NCBI GenBank assembly: GCA_003277985.1
Contig: QCHR01000004.1
Coordinates: 1-36,395, forward strand
From: Prochlorococcus sp. AG-402-G06
GTDB lineage: Bacteria > Cyanobacteriota > Cyanobacteriia > PCC-6307 > Cyanobiaceae
DNA: 36,395 nucleotides
Direction: 5' to 3'
The notes under the pieces were generated by a model. The model saw only the letters and a list, made by a program, of their open reading frames with translations, had not been told where the DNA came from and made no database searches. The translations under genes were made by a program, and so were the position numbers. Positions 35,294-36,395 of the stretch are shown piece by piece. Position 1 is the first letter of the stretch. Each line of letters begins with the position of its first letter.

Positions 35294-35746
35294 TCAAAGT
35301 CTAAAGCCCATGGTTTGTATACCATTAGGATCTAATAAAAATCCGTTAGCTCGTAATGATTCAAGTGAAATCAATGGAGCAGCGACAGAAATACTACAAC
35401 CTGGCAACTCTCGTCTAATGATTTCAACTGCCTTAAAAACCACAATAGACATGTATTGATCTTGTTGATCGCCTGGCTCTGCCACTAAATCCCACAAATT
35501 TGCATTTAAACCTTTATCACTAGTCACTCGAACAAATCCTACAAGATCTTCAGAAGTCTTTTGAAGGAGAGTTAAATAGAAATCGCTACTTTTCAAAGCC
35601 AATTCCAACTTCTTTGGTTGATGAGTATCTTGATTACATCTTGATAGGAGCCTATTGATTTTTCGTACAGAAACAATTTCACTCCTAAGCAGGATAAAAC
35701 CCTCAGGAATTTGAGGACATTTATTTGCTGAATTTAATCCAAGCAT
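35294..35746 (-). CDS. GNAT-like acetyltransferase family protein
   Basis: The 150-residue protein has the alpha/beta pattern of GNAT N-acetyltransferases: LLQKTSEDLVGFVRVTSD forms the central strands, NLWDLVAEPGDQ lies where the acetyl-CoA loop is expected, and FKAVEIIRRELPGCSISVAA follows. ANGFLLDPNGIQTMGF is like the common end of the fold. The substrate is unknown. Its start is next to the stop of ppc, so both are probably in one transcript. The CoA-binding R/QxxGxG/A motif is not clear, which lowers confidence. Confidence 0.6.
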   Translation of the reverse strand: MLGLNSANKCPQIPEGFILLRSEIVSVRKINRLLSRCNQDTHQPKKLELALKSSDFYLTLLQKTSEDLVGFVRVTSDKGLNANLWDLVAEPGDQQDQYMSIVVFKAVEIIRRELPGCSISVAAPLISLESLRANGFLLDPNGIQTMGFRL

Positions 35747-35747
35747 A

Positions 35748-36395
35748 TCATCCTGTGTTTCTCATTCCTGCAGCGATACCATTAATAGTCAACAAGGCTC
35801 CACGCAACAATTCACTACGACTATATGTTCTAGAACTTTGAGTAGAGTCAACACTTATATCTTCACTAATTGGTGGTTGACGATTTTGATCTCTTAATCG
35901 TTTTAGCAGAGCTACTTGTAAAAATCCTAAAGGAACAATAGTCCTATTCCTCAAATTGACAGATAATTGCAAAGCAGGGTCGGCACTTAATAATTTAGAC
36001 TTATCAGTGATTTCTAGAATTAATTTCTTAGTCAAACTATACTCACTTGAGATAATCTCGAAAATACGAGCGAAGGCATCTCTATTATCATCGCCACCTA
36101 AACTAACCATGTAATGATGAGCAACATCTAAATCAACTTTTGAAAGTGTCATCTCTACTTTAGATATCAACATTCTAAAAAATGGCCACCTCTGATTCAA
36201 CATTCGCAACATCTCCATTTGATCGGGATCTGCCTTAAGTTCAGTAGCCAATGCCGTACCCACTCCAAACCAACTTGGCAAAAGGAAACGACTTTGAGTC
36301 CAACCAAAGACCCATGGGATAGCACGAAGACTTGACAAGTCTTTTGCACCACTCTTTCTTCGAGCAGGACGACTAGAAATTTGTAACTTACTGAT
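35748..36395 (-). CDS. ppc: Phosphoenolpyruvate carboxylase, C-terminal part (gene continues beyond window)
   Basis: The frame runs to the right edge without a start. It begins [16 protein letters not shown], contains [20 protein letters not shown] and the end MRNTG, all conserved in bacterial PEPC. The enzyme makes oxaloacetate from PEP and bicarbonate and feeds the incomplete TCA cycle of cyanobacteria. About 215 of the roughly 1000 residues are visible. The conserved C-terminal NTG is present, which supports a functional enzyme. Confidence 0.95.
   Translation of the reverse strand: MSKLQISSRPARRKSGAKDLSSLRAIPWVFGWTQSRFLLPSWFGVGTALATELKADPDQMEMLRMLNQRWPFFRMLISKVEMTLSKVDLDVAHHYMVSLGGDDNRDAFARIFEIISSEYSLTKKLILEITDKSKLLSADPALQLSVNLRNRTIVPLGFLQVALLKRLRDQNRQPPISEDISVDSTQSSRTYSRSELLRGALLTINGIAAGMRNTG

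Noticed and set aside
1-36395. CRISPR array, insertion sequence or prophage
   Set aside because: No regularly spaced repeats, transposase or phage structural genes were found on either strand.

Overview
The window looks like chromosomal DNA of a low-GC marine picocyanobacterium, most likely a Prochlorococcus. The reasons are the AT-rich composition, very short intergenic spaces, and cyanobacterial markers: NdhN, LdpA, a CAAD/CURT1-like membrane protein, a DUF2839 protein, a CrtD-like desaturase and a PEP carboxylase. The ribosomal operon is also of cyanobacterial type, without rpsN, rpmD or infA. I cannot name the strain from the sequence alone. No rRNA, CRISPR array, insertion sequence or phage gene was seen.

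Layout. 1-1079: the 3' part of a TPR plus PRMT-like methyltransferase gene, cut by the window edge, followed by a 317-bp stretch without genes, tRNA-Ser(GCT), alanine racemase (minus) and a divergent HNH endonuclease (plus). 3341-19844: one long minus-strand ribosomal superoperon read from rplC to rpmE and prfA: S10-type genes (rplC-rplD-rplW-rplB-rpsS-rplV-rpsC-rplP-rpmC-rpsQ), spc-type genes (rplN-rplX-rplE-rpsH-rplF-rplR-rpsE-rplO-secY-adk), alpha-type genes (rpmJ-rpsM-rpsK-rpoA-rplQ), then truA, rplM-rpsI-rpmE and prfA. The 370-bp region upstream of rplC holds hairpins that could regulate the operon or form a small RNA.

20215-28213: ndhN-ldpA (photosynthetic NDH-1 subunit; Fe-S protein of circadian input), tRNA-Gln(TTG) followed at once by a HAD-type hydrolase, recA behind a promoter with a LexA-like box, a DUF2839 membrane protein, a helicase-related protein, tyrA and a CrtD-like desaturase. 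28242-33472: a fructosamine-kinase-like protein, a CAAD protein, a JAMM protease gene next to an E1-like/rhodanese fusion gene, a duplicated CobO-type adenosyltransferase and LarE. The JAMM, E1-rhodanese and LarE genes suggest sulfur-carrier or sulfur-transfer chemistry, and are the most promising place here for an undescribed pathway. 33521-36395: speD, recF (apparently with a non-AUG start), tRNA-Arg(CCG), a GNAT-like protein, and the C-terminal part of PEP carboxylase cut by the window edge.

A recurrent theme is loss of zinc-binding cysteines: ribosomal proteins L31 and L36 and the MoeB/MOCS3-like E1 enzyme all lack the usual Zn-ribbon ligands. This would fit life in zinc-poor open ocean, but that link is inference.
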